Assembly (NCBI RefSeq): GCF_014636295.1
Contig: NZ_BMEC01000005.1
Span: 186,001 to 250,000, forward strand
Origin: Marivirga lumbricoides
GTDB taxonomy: Bacteria; Bacteroidota; Bacteroidia; Cytophagales; Cyclobacteriaceae
Reading direction: 5' to 3'
Length of the DNA: 64,000 nucleotides
A model generated the notes under the pieces. The model searched no databases and was not told where the DNA came from. It saw only the letters and a list, made by a program, of their open reading frames with translations. Shown one piece after another: positions 18,338-27,071 of this stretch. A program made the position numbers and the translations under genes. Positions within the stretch are counted from its first letter, which is position 1. Every line of letters begins with the position of its first letter.

Positions 18338-18502
18338 ATGTGTGGTGAATTTGTAGCATTTTGTGATATCCTGATAAATTTAAAATGGGAGGGAGTTGAA
18401 GATGGCATTAAATTACTGGATGAAACGCTCGATGAAGAAAAGAAAACTGATGCGGATTTCACCAGGTGAGCAGAGCCTGAAATTAATGAAAAAACTGAAT
18501 AG
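18338..18502 (+). pseudogene. C-terminal remnant of a DUF892 (YciE, ferritin-like) gene
   Basis: In one plus frame the sequence reads a short segment ending GIKLLDETLDEEKKTDADFT, then R, an in-frame TGA (18467-18469), then AEPEINEKTE and a stop. This matches the end of DUF892/YciE proteins, where a LLEETLxEEKxTDxxL helix is followed by an AExxIN motif. Full members have about 165 residues; only the last quarter is present here and it is interrupted. DUF892 genes belong to stress-induced clusters in many bacteria, so the remnant suits its neighbours. Confidence 0.6.
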
Positions 18503-18525
18503 AAGTAAAGGTGATTTTAAACAAT

Positions 18526-18551
18526 AAAGGAGAGCTAATTAACTCTCCTTT
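18526..18551 (+). terminator. Hairpin after the DUF892 remnant
   Basis: AAAGGAGAG - CTAATTAA - CTCTCCTTT is a perfect 9-pair stem followed by GTTTTGT. It sits just after the DUF892 remnant and is probably that gene's surviving terminator. Confidence 0.6.
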
Positions 18552-18648
18552 GTTTTGTCAGGTGCCTAGATTTTACTGTCATCGCAAACAATAAACCTTA
18601 AATTCCCCGACAGTTCTTTTCAGAAATATAATAGTTTAATAAGAAGGT

Positions 18649-18876
18649 TTATTCTGATCCTTCCGTTTTAACTATTTTATTATATATGCCCATAATTAAT
18701 ATTGGTGCTGACCATTGGCCAATAAATAGTGCTGTTTTTTCTTTCCCCATTAATTTGAGCGCTAAAGAAGCACCCATTGCAGATACAGCCGTCCATAAAT
18801 ATACATCTGAGGGTATTTTAGCAGTTTCATTTTCTATCTCTTTTGCCAATTTTCCTTCTTTGTGATCTCTTTCCAT
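18649..18876 (-). CDS. Small membrane protein (75 aa)
   Basis: 75 aa. The N-terminal third is charged and helical (HKEGKLAKEIENETAKIPSD). Two hydrophobic segments follow: residues about 27-45 (YLWTAVSAMGASLALKLMG) and 50-65 (ALFIGQWSAPILIMGIYNK). The pattern is common in Bacteroidota next to stress genes, but I know no function. It stands alone. Its leader carries TTTGAACCAA at 18915-18924, shared with the lipoprotein gene upstream. Confidence 0.7.
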   Translation of the reverse strand: MERDHKEGKLAKEIENETAKIPSDVYLWTAVSAMGASLALKLMGKEKTALFIGQWSAPILIMGIYNKIVKTEGSE

Positions 18877-18914
18877 GTTGATTGTTTTTGTGGTGAAAAA
18901 TGAAATTATCTAAG

Positions 18915-18924
18915 TTGGTTCAAA
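18915..18924 (-). promoter_or_regulatory. Shared upstream word TTTGAACCAA (copy 2)
   Basis: Exact copy of the word at 18179-18188, here 39-48 bases before the ATG of the 75-aa membrane protein. Conservation in position as well as sequence suggests a shared control element. Confidence 0.3.
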
Positions 18925-19111
18925 TCGTAAGTTTAGAGGGCTTTTATCACTCTGTTAGAAGTACAACTTATTTCAAAAGTAATAGATACCTTTCGGTAAA
19001 ACATTACACAATAATAGATAGAGTTTACACTATTTGGGCAAGCACAATAAGCATCTGATTGTAAGCTGTTAAGTGCTATTAGATGCTGGTCATCATCACG
19101 GTTTTAAAAAG

Positions 19112-21307
19112 TCAAAAAGAGTTATTATTAGGGGAAACGGGAAAGATAATAGTGAATTTTGAACCAATCCCAGGTTTACCTTCAGCATAAATCTGGCCTT
19201 TATGATTTTGCAGAATTTTTTTACAAATAGCCAACCCTATTCCAGTGCCTGAATAGCGTCTTCTGTCATGAAGCCTTTTGAAAAGAATGAATATATTATC
19301 CGCATATTGTTGGTCAAACCCTATTCCATTGTCTTCAAATGAAATTTTAACCAGTTCATTCTTTTTGTAGTTAGGGAAAGAGGAAAGGTCTTTTTGAGAG
19401 ATGCTTTCATTTTGTATAGTAATAATTGGCTGAACATCCTCTTTAGCATACTTTAAAGAATTACTTAGCAGGTTTACAAACAGTTGCTGAAACTGAAATG
19501 GAATAACCGTTGAATTAGGAAGATTGACAGCATTGATTTGAGCATCTTTTTCCTGGATATCAGTTTGTAGCTCCTGGATGGCATCCTCTAAAATTATATT
19601 CAGATCGTAATTCTCAAAAACCTTATTCTCTTTGGAAGCCCTTGAAAAACTCAGCAGATCAATCACTAAATTTTGCATTCTGTTGGCTGCAGAGGCAATG
19701 CGGGATAAATAGTCTGCTATTAAGGGGGGTAAATTAACGTTATCGGTCACATTAATCCGAGATATAAATGTCTGTATTTTTCTTAAAGGTTCTTGCAAGT
19801 CATGACTGGCAATATGATTGAAAGATTCTAATTCAGAATTGCTTTTAATTAGGTCTTCATTCTTTTCCTCAAGCCTTTTGCTGATCATTACTTCTTCGGA
19901 AATATCCTTCAGGGTAACAATCATAATCTTTTTCTCATCTTCCTTAAAAATTTTCTTGTTGGAAGTAAGGTATTTCAGGTTACCATTCTTATCAATAATT
20001 CTTATACGGCTCATTGAATGCTTATTGACAGCCTGGTGCAGCCCCATATGCTCAATAAATACTGAGCGGTCATCTTCATGAATGAATTCAATAAATTTTA
20101 GTTCTGAAGCTTCAAAACTCTCTGGCAAGTAACCTAAAATATGAAAGAGGTTATCAGAGAAAGCAAATTTCTTTTTATCAAAATCATAAGAGTAACTGCC
20201 AATCATAGCAATTGATTCGGCATTTTTATAAATACTATTGGAAATTTTTAACTCCGAGTTTAGCTCATTTAGCTCTTTGTTGGTTTCTATTTCAAAAGTA
20301 AGATCTTTGTTAGCCCCAATAATTAAGTCATTTCCATTTTCATCTGTCACCAATCGGGCGATAAAACGCAGACATCTCGATTCACCAGAGGGAGTAGTAA
20401 TATTAATGTCCATTGAAGGAATAGACCCCTCGCTCTTCAGCTTTTTAAGGTTAGCAATTAATTGTGACCTGTCGGCTTCATCAATAACGCTTAAATATTT
20501 CTTGAGACTGGGTTTAAAGCTATTAGGTTCAAACCCTAATAAACGGTACAAATTGCTGGAGAATTCAATTTTTTTAGTTGAGGGTTGAAAATGCCAATGA
20601 CCGGATCGGGAAATCCTTTCAGATTGTTCATAAATCATATTATTGATTTGTGATTGAGATAGATTTCTTCTGGCATTCTGAAGGTATCTATATAAAATTA
20701 TTGAACTTATGATGAATATAAATATGGAAAACAACACTACTGCAAGAAGCAGCAGTGGGGTAATTTTAAGCTTTTTGTCACTTATATCTTTTGTTTTATG
20801 GAGTGTATTATCTTCCTGCTTTACCACTTCTTCAATTAATCTTTCTATTTCCTGCAAAAGATTTGCAGAGCTGGCCAGGTTCTGTTTATAGATCAAATTG
20901 CTGTCTGCCGAGTCATATATTTTTAAGTGGTTGTCTAAAAAATCGATTCGCTGATTAACTATTCGTTGAATGGAATCAATTTTATTTCGAGAATAAGGAT
21001 TGTCCTTGGTTAATTTTTTTAGAAAATTTATCTGTGGTTGTATTTTAGCTTTTTTTTCAAAGTATTTTTCAATGAGCTTTCTCTCATTAGTAACAATAAT
21101 CGAACGATGTGTGGCTTCCGTTTCTACAATTACATATAATAGAGCCTGAAGATTTGCCTGGGTTTTATAAGACTCATTAATTTTTTCCTGTGTTTCTGTA
21201 TAGGAGTTGAATTGTCTATAGTTTTCGCCAGAAATTCCCAGTAATAGAAAAATGGCAACAATCAGGGATATTTTGAGGATGTTTTCTGAAAACCTAAATT
21301 TTTTCAT
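19112..21307 (-). CDS. Membrane histidine kinase with CHASE3 and two PAS domains
   Basis: 731 aa. Membrane helix 1 is at about 11-27. A periplasmic CHASE3 domain covers about 35-170 (VETEATHRSIIVTNERKLIE is its typical core). Membrane helix 2 is at about 185-208 (LLLLAVVLFSIFIFIISSII). Two PAS domains follow at about 235-345 and 360-475 (FSSNLYRLLGFEPNSF, FSDNLFHILGYLPESF). HisKA has its His in IASHDLQEPLRKIQTF, and HATPase_c shows N-box LFVNLLSNSLKY, G1 DNGIGFD and G2 GTGIGLAICKK. The PAS-to-HATPase half is a close relative of the soluble kinase at 13083. It follows a CheY-like regulator and an AraC-type gene on the same strand, so AraC-RR-kinase is a likely operon, with a hairpin in the 84-base gap before the kinase. 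Confidence 0.92.
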   Translation of the reverse strand: MKKFRFSENILKISLIVAIFLLLGISGENYRQFNSYTETQEKINESYKTQANLQALLYVIVETEATHRSIIVTNERKLIEKYFEKKAKIQPQINFLKKLTKDNPYSRNKIDSIQRIVNQRIDFLDNHLKIYDSADSNLIYKQNLASSANLLQEIERLIEEVVKQEDNTLHKTKDISDKKLKITPLLLLAVVLFSIFIFIISSIILYRYLQNARRNLSQSQINNMIYEQSERISRSGHWHFQPSTKKIEFSSNLYRLLGFEPNSFKPSLKKYLSVIDEADRSQLIANLKKLKSEGSIPSMDINITTPSGESRCLRFIARLVTDENGNDLIIGANKDLTFEIETNKELNELNSELKISNSIYKNAESIAMIGSYSYDFDKKKFAFSDNLFHILGYLPESFEASELKFIEFIHEDDRSVFIEHMGLHQAVNKHSMSRIRIIDKNGNLKYLTSNKKIFKEDEKKIMIVTLKDISEEVMISKRLEEKNEDLIKSNSELESFNHIASHDLQEPLRKIQTFISRINVTDNVNLPPLIADYLSRIASAANRMQNLVIDLLSFSRASKENKVFENYDLNIILEDAIQELQTDIQEKDAQINAVNLPNSTVIPFQFQQLFVNLLSNSLKYAKEDVQPIITIQNESISQKDLSSFPNYKKNELVKISFEDNGIGFDQQYADNIFILFKRLHDRRRYSGTGIGLAICKKILQNHKGQIYAEGKPGIGSKFTIIFPVSPNNNSF

Positions 21308-21323
21308 TTTGTGTAAATAATAA

Positions 21324-21375
21324 ATGTCAGGTAAATGAGCGCATGCCTAAAACATTTGTTTCAACTACCTGACAT
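21324..21375 (-). other. Inverted repeat between response regulator and kinase genes
   Basis: ATGTCAGGTA at 21324-21333 and TACCTGACAT at 21366-21375 are perfect complements with a 32-base loop, in the gap between RR stop and kinase start. It may be an attenuating hairpin that sets the kinase:regulator ratio, a partial terminator, or a two-site operator. Confidence 0.45.
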
Positions 21376-21391
21376 AGTAAAAGTACTATAA

Positions 21392-21838
21392 TTATACGCT
21401 CAATAGAAAGCTCTCCTTATTGAAGCTAGTGTTTATATATTGCCAATTTGTACAAAGTACTTTTTTTAAAACCTCTTTAAGATCATTAAAATCATTAGGT
21501 TTATTAATGTAAATGTTAGCTCCCTTCACAAAAGAATCTTCAATGTCTTTTTCTGAAGAGGAAGTTGAATAAACTGCTATTGAAATAGATTCAAGTTTGC
21601 TATTATTTCTAATTTCTGTTAAATACTCAAGTCCATTTTTTCCCGGCATATTTAAATCCAAAAATATGATATCCGGAATAATTACATCATTTGTAAGTAA
21701 AAGATCCATCAATTCTTTTCCGTTTTTCACCATTTTTAAAGTGGTTCTCATCGGTAAGGCCTCAATTGCATCTTCAAAAAACAAACGATCGTCTTCATCG
21801 TCATCTGCCAAAAGAATTTTAATGGGCTGGTTGTTCAT
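21392..21838 (-). CDS. Single-domain response regulator (CheY-like, Rcp1 type)
   Basis: 148 aa consisting of a receiver domain only. It has the acidic cluster ADDDEDDR at 11-18, phospho-acceptor Asp61 in IIFLDLNMPGKNG, conserved Thr/Ser region AVYSTSSSE and Lys in YINKPND. The LDLNMPGKNGLE style is that of Rcp1-like regulators that pair with PAS/phytochrome-type kinases. It has no DNA-binding output, so it probably relays phosphate to another protein or acts by protein contact. It lies 31 bases behind the AraC-type gene and ahead of the CHASE3 kinase. Confidence 0.92.
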   Translation of the reverse strand: MNNQPIKILLADDDEDDRLFFEDAIEALPMRTTLKMVKNGKELMDLLLTNDVIIPDIIFLDLNMPGKNGLEYLTEIRNNSKLESISIAVYSTSSSEKDIEDSFVKGANIYINKPNDFNDLKEVLKKVLCTNWQYINTSFNKESFLLSV

Positions 21839-21869
21839 AAAAAAGTTGTTAGTTTAGCTGAAAAAATTG

Positions 21870-22430
21870 TTAGTTAATTTCTTTTAGTTGTTTTCTTCTT
21901 TCCAAAACTCTTTGAAAAGCTGATGGTGTTAAACCTATCTTCTTCTTAAACTGATTAGATAGATGAGCTACGCTGCTGTAATTGAGTTTGTAAGCTATTT
22001 CTGTTAGGGAAAGTTCCTCCTTTGTTAATAAAGCTTTAGCCATTTCAATTTTTTGTAGAATAATATAATTCTCTATTGTTGACATGGTTACTTCCGTAAA
22101 AACATTGGAAAGATAACCATAGCTTAAATTAAGTTTTTCGCTTAAATGAACGGAGGTTTTATTGACAAGGTCCTCATCATTTAAATGAATCATCTCTACA
22201 ATTGCATTTTTTATTCTTTGTACCAGTAAATATTTTTTATCCTCAACCAGGTTTATTCCATATTCCGCCAATTCCTGTTTCAGTTGGTCCATTTGCTGAG
22301 GGTTTAATTCTTTCTTCAACTTTACTTCGGAAACTCCACTGTATGTATAGTCTGCCTGCAATTTATCCAGCTTTTCCTGTATAATTTTTTTGCAGGTGTA
22401 ATGAATGTCATACTTAAAAATAAGATCCAT
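21870..22430 (-). CDS. AraC-family regulator with HMA-like N-terminal domain
   Basis: 186 aa from ATG 22430 (the frame also opens at TTG 22436, which adds only two residues). The C-terminal about 100 residues are an AraC DNA-binding domain: LSEKLNLSYGYLSNVFTEV forms the first HTH and LSLTEIAYKLNYSSVAHLSN the second, then FKKKIGLTPSAFQ. The N-terminal about 70 residues (YDIHYTCKKIIQEKLDKL, then a ferredoxin-like alternation of strands and helices) resemble the HMA-like domain of a Bacteroidota AraC subgroup in which the CxxC metal pair is partly lost; only one Cys remains here. Small-molecule or metal sensing is therefore doubtful. It is first in a probable AraC-RR-kinase operon. Confidence 0.85.
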   Translation of the reverse strand: MDLIFKYDIHYTCKKIIQEKLDKLQADYTYSGVSEVKLKKELNPQQMDQLKQELAEYGINLVEDKKYLLVQRIKNAIVEMIHLNDEDLVNKTSVHLSEKLNLSYGYLSNVFTEVTMSTIENYIILQKIEMAKALLTKEELSLTEIAYKLNYSSVAHLSNQFKKKIGLTPSAFQRVLERRKQLKEIN

Positions 22431-22958
22431 CTTCAATCGATTTTAATTATCACTTAGTACTTTTGACTATATCGTAAAAATCATACTTCTGAAATATTGT
22501 AAGAAAGCCTAAATATACCAAATGAATGGCTAATTCTGATACAAATAACGGCATAAGATTTACAAATCCGAGAATAAACTACTTATATTTTGATAATCAT
22601 TACATTACGTTAAATGGATTTATTAAGTTTGATCTTTATTTTTTAACTATTCATCCAATTTACCATTAAGTGTAAGTAAATATAATGTTTTAAAGGAAAT
22701 ATCAAAAGTATATTTTTGTACAATTGTATAAAATTTCTCACCACCTTATTTATAGGGAAAATACTATTTGCACATCTTCTATTAATGTATTGAAATTTGA
22801 TCATCTTTTCTATCTTATTTGCAAACGATTATTTTTCAGTTATTAAAATAACTCTTAAAATTGAATACTATAAGGTGTAACTATTTGATGCTTATTGAGT
22901 AATAATCTAGATAGTTTTAAGCAAAGGCTTATTCTTAACAATTTTTAAATATACTCTT
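22431..22958. other. 528-base divergent intergenic region
   Basis: Very AT-rich. It separates the AraC-type gene (minus) from the lmo0937-type gene (plus) and must hold both promoters. TTTGCAAACGATT at 22819-22831 is close to the inverse of the LacI-type word at 36489-36502, but its second half does not match the operator pattern. No open frame or RNA gene is seen. Confidence 0.4.
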
Positions 22959-23114
22959 ATGTCTAAAGTACTCATTCCTCTTGCCCTTATATTATTAATT
23001 GGCTGGGCAATAGGCCTATTTATCTACTCTATAGGGGTTATTATTCACCTGTTGCTTGTGCTTGCAGTAATATTTATCTTAATAAAAGTGATTAAATGGC
23101 GTAGTGATACTTAA
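22959..23114 (+). CDS. lmo0937/DUF5670-type mini membrane protein
   Basis: A 51-aa frame from ATG to TAA that I translated by hand. It has two hydrophobic segments: LIPLALILLIGWAIGLFIYS and IIHLLLVLAVIFILIKVI, with a short basic tail (KWRSD). The GWxxGxFxYxxGxxIHxLLVxAVI layout is the signature of the small lmo0937-family membrane proteins found in many Bacteroidota and Firmicutes next to stress genes. Function is not known. It lies 43 bases before the YihY-family gene and may be co-transcribed with it. Confidence 0.75.
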   Translation: MSKVLIPLALILLIGWAIGLFIYSIGVIIHLLLVLAVIFILIKVIKWRSDT

Positions 23115-23157
23115 TGATTAATTGTTAAAACTGCATTAAGTAATTTTAATACAGAAA

Positions 23158-24105
23158 ATGAATAGCAGGTTAGCCAATAATCACCTAAACAATGCGATGA
23201 ATCTCAATAATATTAAAACCTTTTTTAAGCTGCTTAAGCGAACAGGAAAAAAATGGATGGCCAGAGGCCCATTTAGAGAGGGGCCTATTATAGCTTATTA
23301 TGCCATTTTTGCTTTACCAGGTTTGCTTGTGGTATCTATTTCAATTGCCGGCTACATTTTTGGAAATGAAGTGGTTACTGGCGAACTGCATGCTCAGATT
23401 TCAGATGCGATCGGTGAAAGTACAGCGGACTCTGTACAGGCACTTTTGAGAAGATCCCTGGAGACAGAAGATTCAACATGGGCAAGTATTTTAGGTTTTG
23501 CCACTATTTTAATAGGTGCTACTACTGTTTTTGCTCAGCTTCAGCAATCCTTTAATAATATTTGGGAGGTTGAAACCGATAAACAAAAAACCGGGGTTTG
23601 GCCTTTTATAAAAACTAGGTTATTTTCCTTCGGACTCATATTATCTATTGGCTTTTTGCTTTTAGTTTTTCTTTTACTTTCATCTCTTCTATCAGCTTTT
23701 GGAAATTGGATTCAACAGTATTTCTCAGAATCTATTCTCATTTTGGTGAAAATACTGAACATATGCATTTCTTTAGGAGTAATTACTTTGCTATTTGCTC
23801 TTTTATTAAAAGTATTACCTGATGCGAAAATAAGGTGGCGTGCTGTTTGGATTGGTGCTTTTATGACCGCTTTGCTTTTTGTACTTGGAGAAACAGCGCT
23901 AGGTTTTTATTTCGGAACGGCCGATCCAGGTTCAGGTTATGGGCCGGCAAGTTCTGTTGTGCTTATTTTACTATGGACATCCTATTCTGCAATGATTGTT
24001 TTTTTTGGTGCGGAATTTACGAGAGTGTATTCAGATTATCATTATGGTAAAAGGGAGCCTTCAGACCATGCACAGGAGAAAAAAAGCATAAGTACAGATA
24101 ATTAA
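23158..24105 (+). CDS. YihY/BrkB-family membrane protein
   Basis: 315 aa with about six membrane helices and the family core: GPIIAYYAIFALPGLLVVSI at about residues 42-61, then FAQLQQSFNNIWEV, then LKVLPDAKIRWRAVWIGAF, then GYGPASSVVLILLWTSYSAM, then FFGAEFTRVY. This is the Virul_fac_BrkB (formerly 'RNase BN') family of inner-membrane proteins of unsettled function. The first 14 residues before the internal Met look unlike the family, so the start may be at the second Met (23197). It follows the lmo0937-type gene by 43 bases. Confidence 0.88.
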   Translation: MNSRLANNHLNNAMNLNNIKTFFKLLKRTGKKWMARGPFREGPIIAYYAIFALPGLLVVSISIAGYIFGNEVVTGELHAQISDAIGESTADSVQALLRRSLETEDSTWASILGFATILIGATTVFAQLQQSFNNIWEVETDKQKTGVWPFIKTRLFSFGLILSIGFLLLVFLLLSSLLSAFGNWIQQYFSESILILVKILNICISLGVITLLFALLLKVLPDAKIRWRAVWIGAFMTALLFVLGETALGFYFGTADPGSGYGPASSVVLILLWTSYSAMIVFFGAEFTRVYSDYHYGKREPSDHAQEKKSISTDN

Positions 24106-24627
24106 TGTGGTAGCATTTTTCTGAATTTTACCTTCCTTTTCTAAACTGGAATTTCTGACAATTCTGTAAGCTTTAAAAATGACTGTAAAGGCAGGATTAG
24201 CCGTTATTTACTAGTATAAGCTTTAATCAATTTCTTCAAAAATATATTAGAGCGAAATGGTTAATTAATTAAAATAATGTGTTTAAAAGCTGCTATTTTT
24301 AGTCTTTTACTGTATTTCTGCTTTAAATCGACTTAAAAACAGCCTTATTAGGGTTAACTCCGTAAATATTCTTTATATTTAGCTCAATAATTAAGGTAAA
24401 AGCAAATCACTTTTATACCTTGACTATTTTAGTATTTAAGCAGAACTACTATTTGAATTTATAGTATCTATTGTTCATCAACAAACTTGTTCTGGTGAGG
24501 AAGTTTAACTCTTTAAATAAGGGGAAGAATAGGTATGAAACCTTGTTTTGTAAAATAAATAGATGCTATGGATTAAGTATTTGGTAACTCTATAAAAAGA
24601 CTGAGACTAAAGATTGAAAATATACGC
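24106..24627. other. Intergenic region between stress cluster and mannan locus
   Basis: About 520 AT-rich bases without an open frame, tRNA or strong hairpin. It marks the boundary between the stress/signalling genes and the carbohydrate genes and must contain the promoter of the aldo/keto reductase. Confidence 0.4.
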
Positions 24628-25623
24628 ATGAAAGAACAGTACATAGCTGATGAGCAGCGTTACGAAAAAATGACTTACAGACGGTGTGGCAAAAGTGGCT
24701 TAAAGTTACCTTTGCTTTCATTGGGATTATGGCATAATTTCGGAGGAAATGATGATTTTCAGAATGCCAGAGAAATTTTGAGAACTGCATTTGACAATGG
24801 TATTACTCATTTTGACCTGGCCAACAACTATGGGCCTCCGTATGGCTCAGCTGAAGAGAACTTCGGCAAAATTTTAAAGCAGGATTTCGCCCCTTATCGG
24901 GACGAATTGCTGATTTCAACGAAGGCAGGTTGGGATATGTGGCCGGGACCGTATGGCAACTATGGCTCAAGAAAATACTTGATTTCCAGCCTTGATCAAT
25001 CTTTAAAACGTATGGGCTTGGATTATGTGGATATCTTCTATCACCACAGACCCGATCCTAAAACACCTCTGGAGGAAACTTTAAAAGCCCTGGATCATAT
25101 CGTGAGATCTGGAAAAGCCCTTTATATAGGTATTTCACAATATAGTGCAGTCGAATCTCAAAGAGCAATTCAGATGTTAAAGGACTTAGGTACACCTTTG
25201 TTAATTCATCAACCACGCTATAGTATGTTGGACAGATGGGCAGAGGATGCTTTGTTAGAAGTTTTAGGAAATCAGGGAGTGGGAAGCATTGCTTTTTCAC
25301 CTTTAGAACAGGGTATCCTTACCGGGAAATACCTCAATGGCATTCCGGATGACTCGCGAGCAGCCAAAGAAGGTATTTACTTACCATCAGATAGAATTAC
25401 ACCTCAATTGATTAAGAAAGTAAAGCGTTTAAATGAAATAGCTGCTAATCGAAATCAGAGTCTTGCACAAATGGCAATTGCCTGGCTATTGAAGGATCAG
25501 AGAATAACTTCCGTTTTAGTAGGTGTTAGCAAGCCTTCTCAATTGATGGACAATATTGCTGCTTTAAACTATCTTCATTTTGAAAAGGATGAACTTCAAG
25601 CGATTGAAGAAGTATTAAAATAA
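24628..25623 (+). CDS. Aldo/keto reductase (L-glyceraldehyde-3-phosphate reductase/YghZ type)
   Basis: 331 aa, a full-length AKR of the YghZ/GPR subgroup (AKR14). The start RYEKMTYRRCGKSGLKLPLL is typical. Catalytic residues are visible: Asp and Tyr in FDLANNYGPPYGSAE, Lys in ISTKAGWDMWPGPYG and His in IFYHHRPDP. The C-terminal NADPH-binding part is VLVGVSKPSQLMDNI. Such enzymes reduce aldehydes and small keto-sugars. It reads toward the acetylesterase gene 38 bases away, so the two are likely co-transcribed. That links it to the mannan locus, where it may detoxify sugar aldehydes; this is inference. Confidence 0.88.
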   Translation: MKEQYIADEQRYEKMTYRRCGKSGLKLPLLSLGLWHNFGGNDDFQNAREILRTAFDNGITHFDLANNYGPPYGSAEENFGKILKQDFAPYRDELLISTKAGWDMWPGPYGNYGSRKYLISSLDQSLKRMGLDYVDIFYHHRPDPKTPLEETLKALDHIVRSGKALYIGISQYSAVESQRAIQMLKDLGTPLLIHQPRYSMLDRWAEDALLEVLGNQGVGSIAFSPLEQGILTGKYLNGIPDDSRAAKEGIYLPSDRITPQLIKKVKRLNEIAANRNQSLAQMAIAWLLKDQRITSVLVGVSKPSQLMDNIAALNYLHFEKDELQAIEEVLK

Positions 25624-25660
25624 TACAGTATATATATCACTTTCACAATTAAATAAAATA

Positions 25661-27040
25661 ATGATTAAATACATTTTGATAGGTGTAAACCTTATGTTGA
25701 TGTTAAGTTTCAATTCTTTTGCCAATATAAGTTTACCAGGTATCTTCTCCGATAACATGGTGTTACAAAGAAATGCTGAAGTGAAGATATGGGGCTGGGC
25801 AAAAGCAATGGAAGAGGTTATTTTGAGCAATTCCTGGAACAACGAACAAATAAAGACAAAAGCTTTGAATAGCGGGTATTGGGAATTATTACTTGCAACC
25901 CCTGATATTCGAGGAGCCCAGGAAATAAAAATTTCAGGATATAATGAAGTTACATTAAAAAACGTGCTTTTAGGTGAAGTTTGGCTTGTTTCCGGTCAGT
26001 CTAATATGGAGTGGACTTTTAATTTTGGGATAGATCATAAAGAGGAAGCTTTAAAAATGGCTGAAAATAGTCAGTTAAGGTTCTTTTCTGTGGATCACAG
26101 AAGTGCTGATTTTCCACAGCAGGATTTGGCAGGTAAATGGGAAGTCGGTTCTGTTGACGCGATGAAAAATTTTAGTGCTATCGCTTTTTTCTTCGGCCAT
26201 AAATTGAGTAAAGAGCTAAATAATGTGCCCATTGGTTTAATCAATTCCAGCTGGGGAGGAACACCTGCCGAAGTTTGGATGCCTGCCGAAGTAATTGAAG
26301 AAAATGCGGAACTCTCTGAAGCGGCTAAATTGTTACCGGACGTGGAATGGGGACCTAACACCCCTGGTTTTCTCTACAATGCCATGATTGCACCACTTAT
26401 TCCTTTTAAATTAGCCGGCATTCTCTGGTATCAGGGGGAATCAAATGTTGATAATGTGCAATATTATCAAAAAATGTTTTCAAGCTTAATCCGTTCCTGG
26501 AGAAAAAAGTGGGGAGAAGAAATCCCTTTTTATTATGCGCAAATTGCTCCCTATAGCTATGGTGAAGGAAACAAAGGTGTAAAAGTGAGAGATGCTCAAA
26601 GAAGAGTTGATTTACCTGGTACCGGAATGATACTTACCTCTGATATAGGTAATATCAAAGATATTCATCCTAGAAATAAGATGGGGGCTGGTAATCGATT
26701 TGCTGACCTGGTGCTACATGAAGTGTATGGTAAAAGTACACAACCTTATGCGCCTGCCTTTCAAAAACTTGAAGTGCAGGGAAATAAATTAGTTCTTCAT
26801 TTTGAAAATGCAGAGGGGTTATATGTTCCCAAAGATAGAAAAGAGAGTCAGTTTGAAATAGCAGGAGAAGACAAGAAGTTTTACACTGCAGATTATACTA
26901 TCAAGGAAAACAAGGTGATCTTGAAGTCTAAAAAGGTTAAAAACCCTGTATATGCTCGTTTTTCATGGGGAGATATATTGGAGTCTAACCTTTTTAATAA
27001 TGCTAATTTACCTTCAAGTAGTTTTACAACAGAGTATTAA
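25661..27040 (+). CDS. Secreted SGNH acetylesterase (sialate O-acetylesterase family)
   Basis: 459 aa with a signal peptide (residues 1-21, ending NSFA). Family motifs are clear: SLPGIFSDNMVLQRN at the start, the nucleophile block SGQSNMEWTF (Ser in GQSN), NSSWGGTPAEVWMP, the block GILWYQGESN, and the catalytic Asp/His in DIHPRNKMGAGNRFA. These are the SGNH hallmarks of the SASA (PF03629) family. In glycan loci such enzymes remove O-acetyl groups from polysaccharides; here acetylated mannan is the natural substrate. The stop codon lies inside the loop of a strong hairpin at 27021-27053. It converges with manA. Confidence 0.88.
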   Translation: MIKYILIGVNLMLMLSFNSFANISLPGIFSDNMVLQRNAEVKIWGWAKAMEEVILSNSWNNEQIKTKALNSGYWELLLATPDIRGAQEIKISGYNEVTLKNVLLGEVWLVSGQSNMEWTFNFGIDHKEEALKMAENSQLRFFSVDHRSADFPQQDLAGKWEVGSVDAMKNFSAIAFFFGHKLSKELNNVPIGLINSSWGGTPAEVWMPAEVIEENAELSEAAKLLPDVEWGPNTPGFLYNAMIAPLIPFKLAGILWYQGESNVDNVQYYQKMFSSLIRSWRKKWGEEIPFYYAQIAPYSYGEGNKGVKVRDAQRRVDLPGTGMILTSDIGNIKDIHPRNKMGAGNRFADLVLHEVYGKSTQPYAPAFQKLEVQGNKLVLHFENAEGLYVPKDRKESQFEIAGEDKKFYTADYTIKENKVILKSKKVKNPVYARFSWGDILESNLFNNANLPSSSFTTEY

Positions 27041-27053
27041 GCTGTTGTAAAAC
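27021..27053. terminator. Bidirectional terminator spanning the acetylesterase stop codon
   Basis: GTTTTACAACAG - AGTATTAAG - CTGTTGTAAAAC is a perfect 12-pair stem with a 9-base loop; the loop contains the esterase stop codon (TAA 27038-27040). The gene on the opposite strand (manA) ends 19 bases beyond it. It can serve both convergent transcripts. Confidence 0.65.
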
Positions 27054-27071
27054 TATTTGGATTGGCTTACA

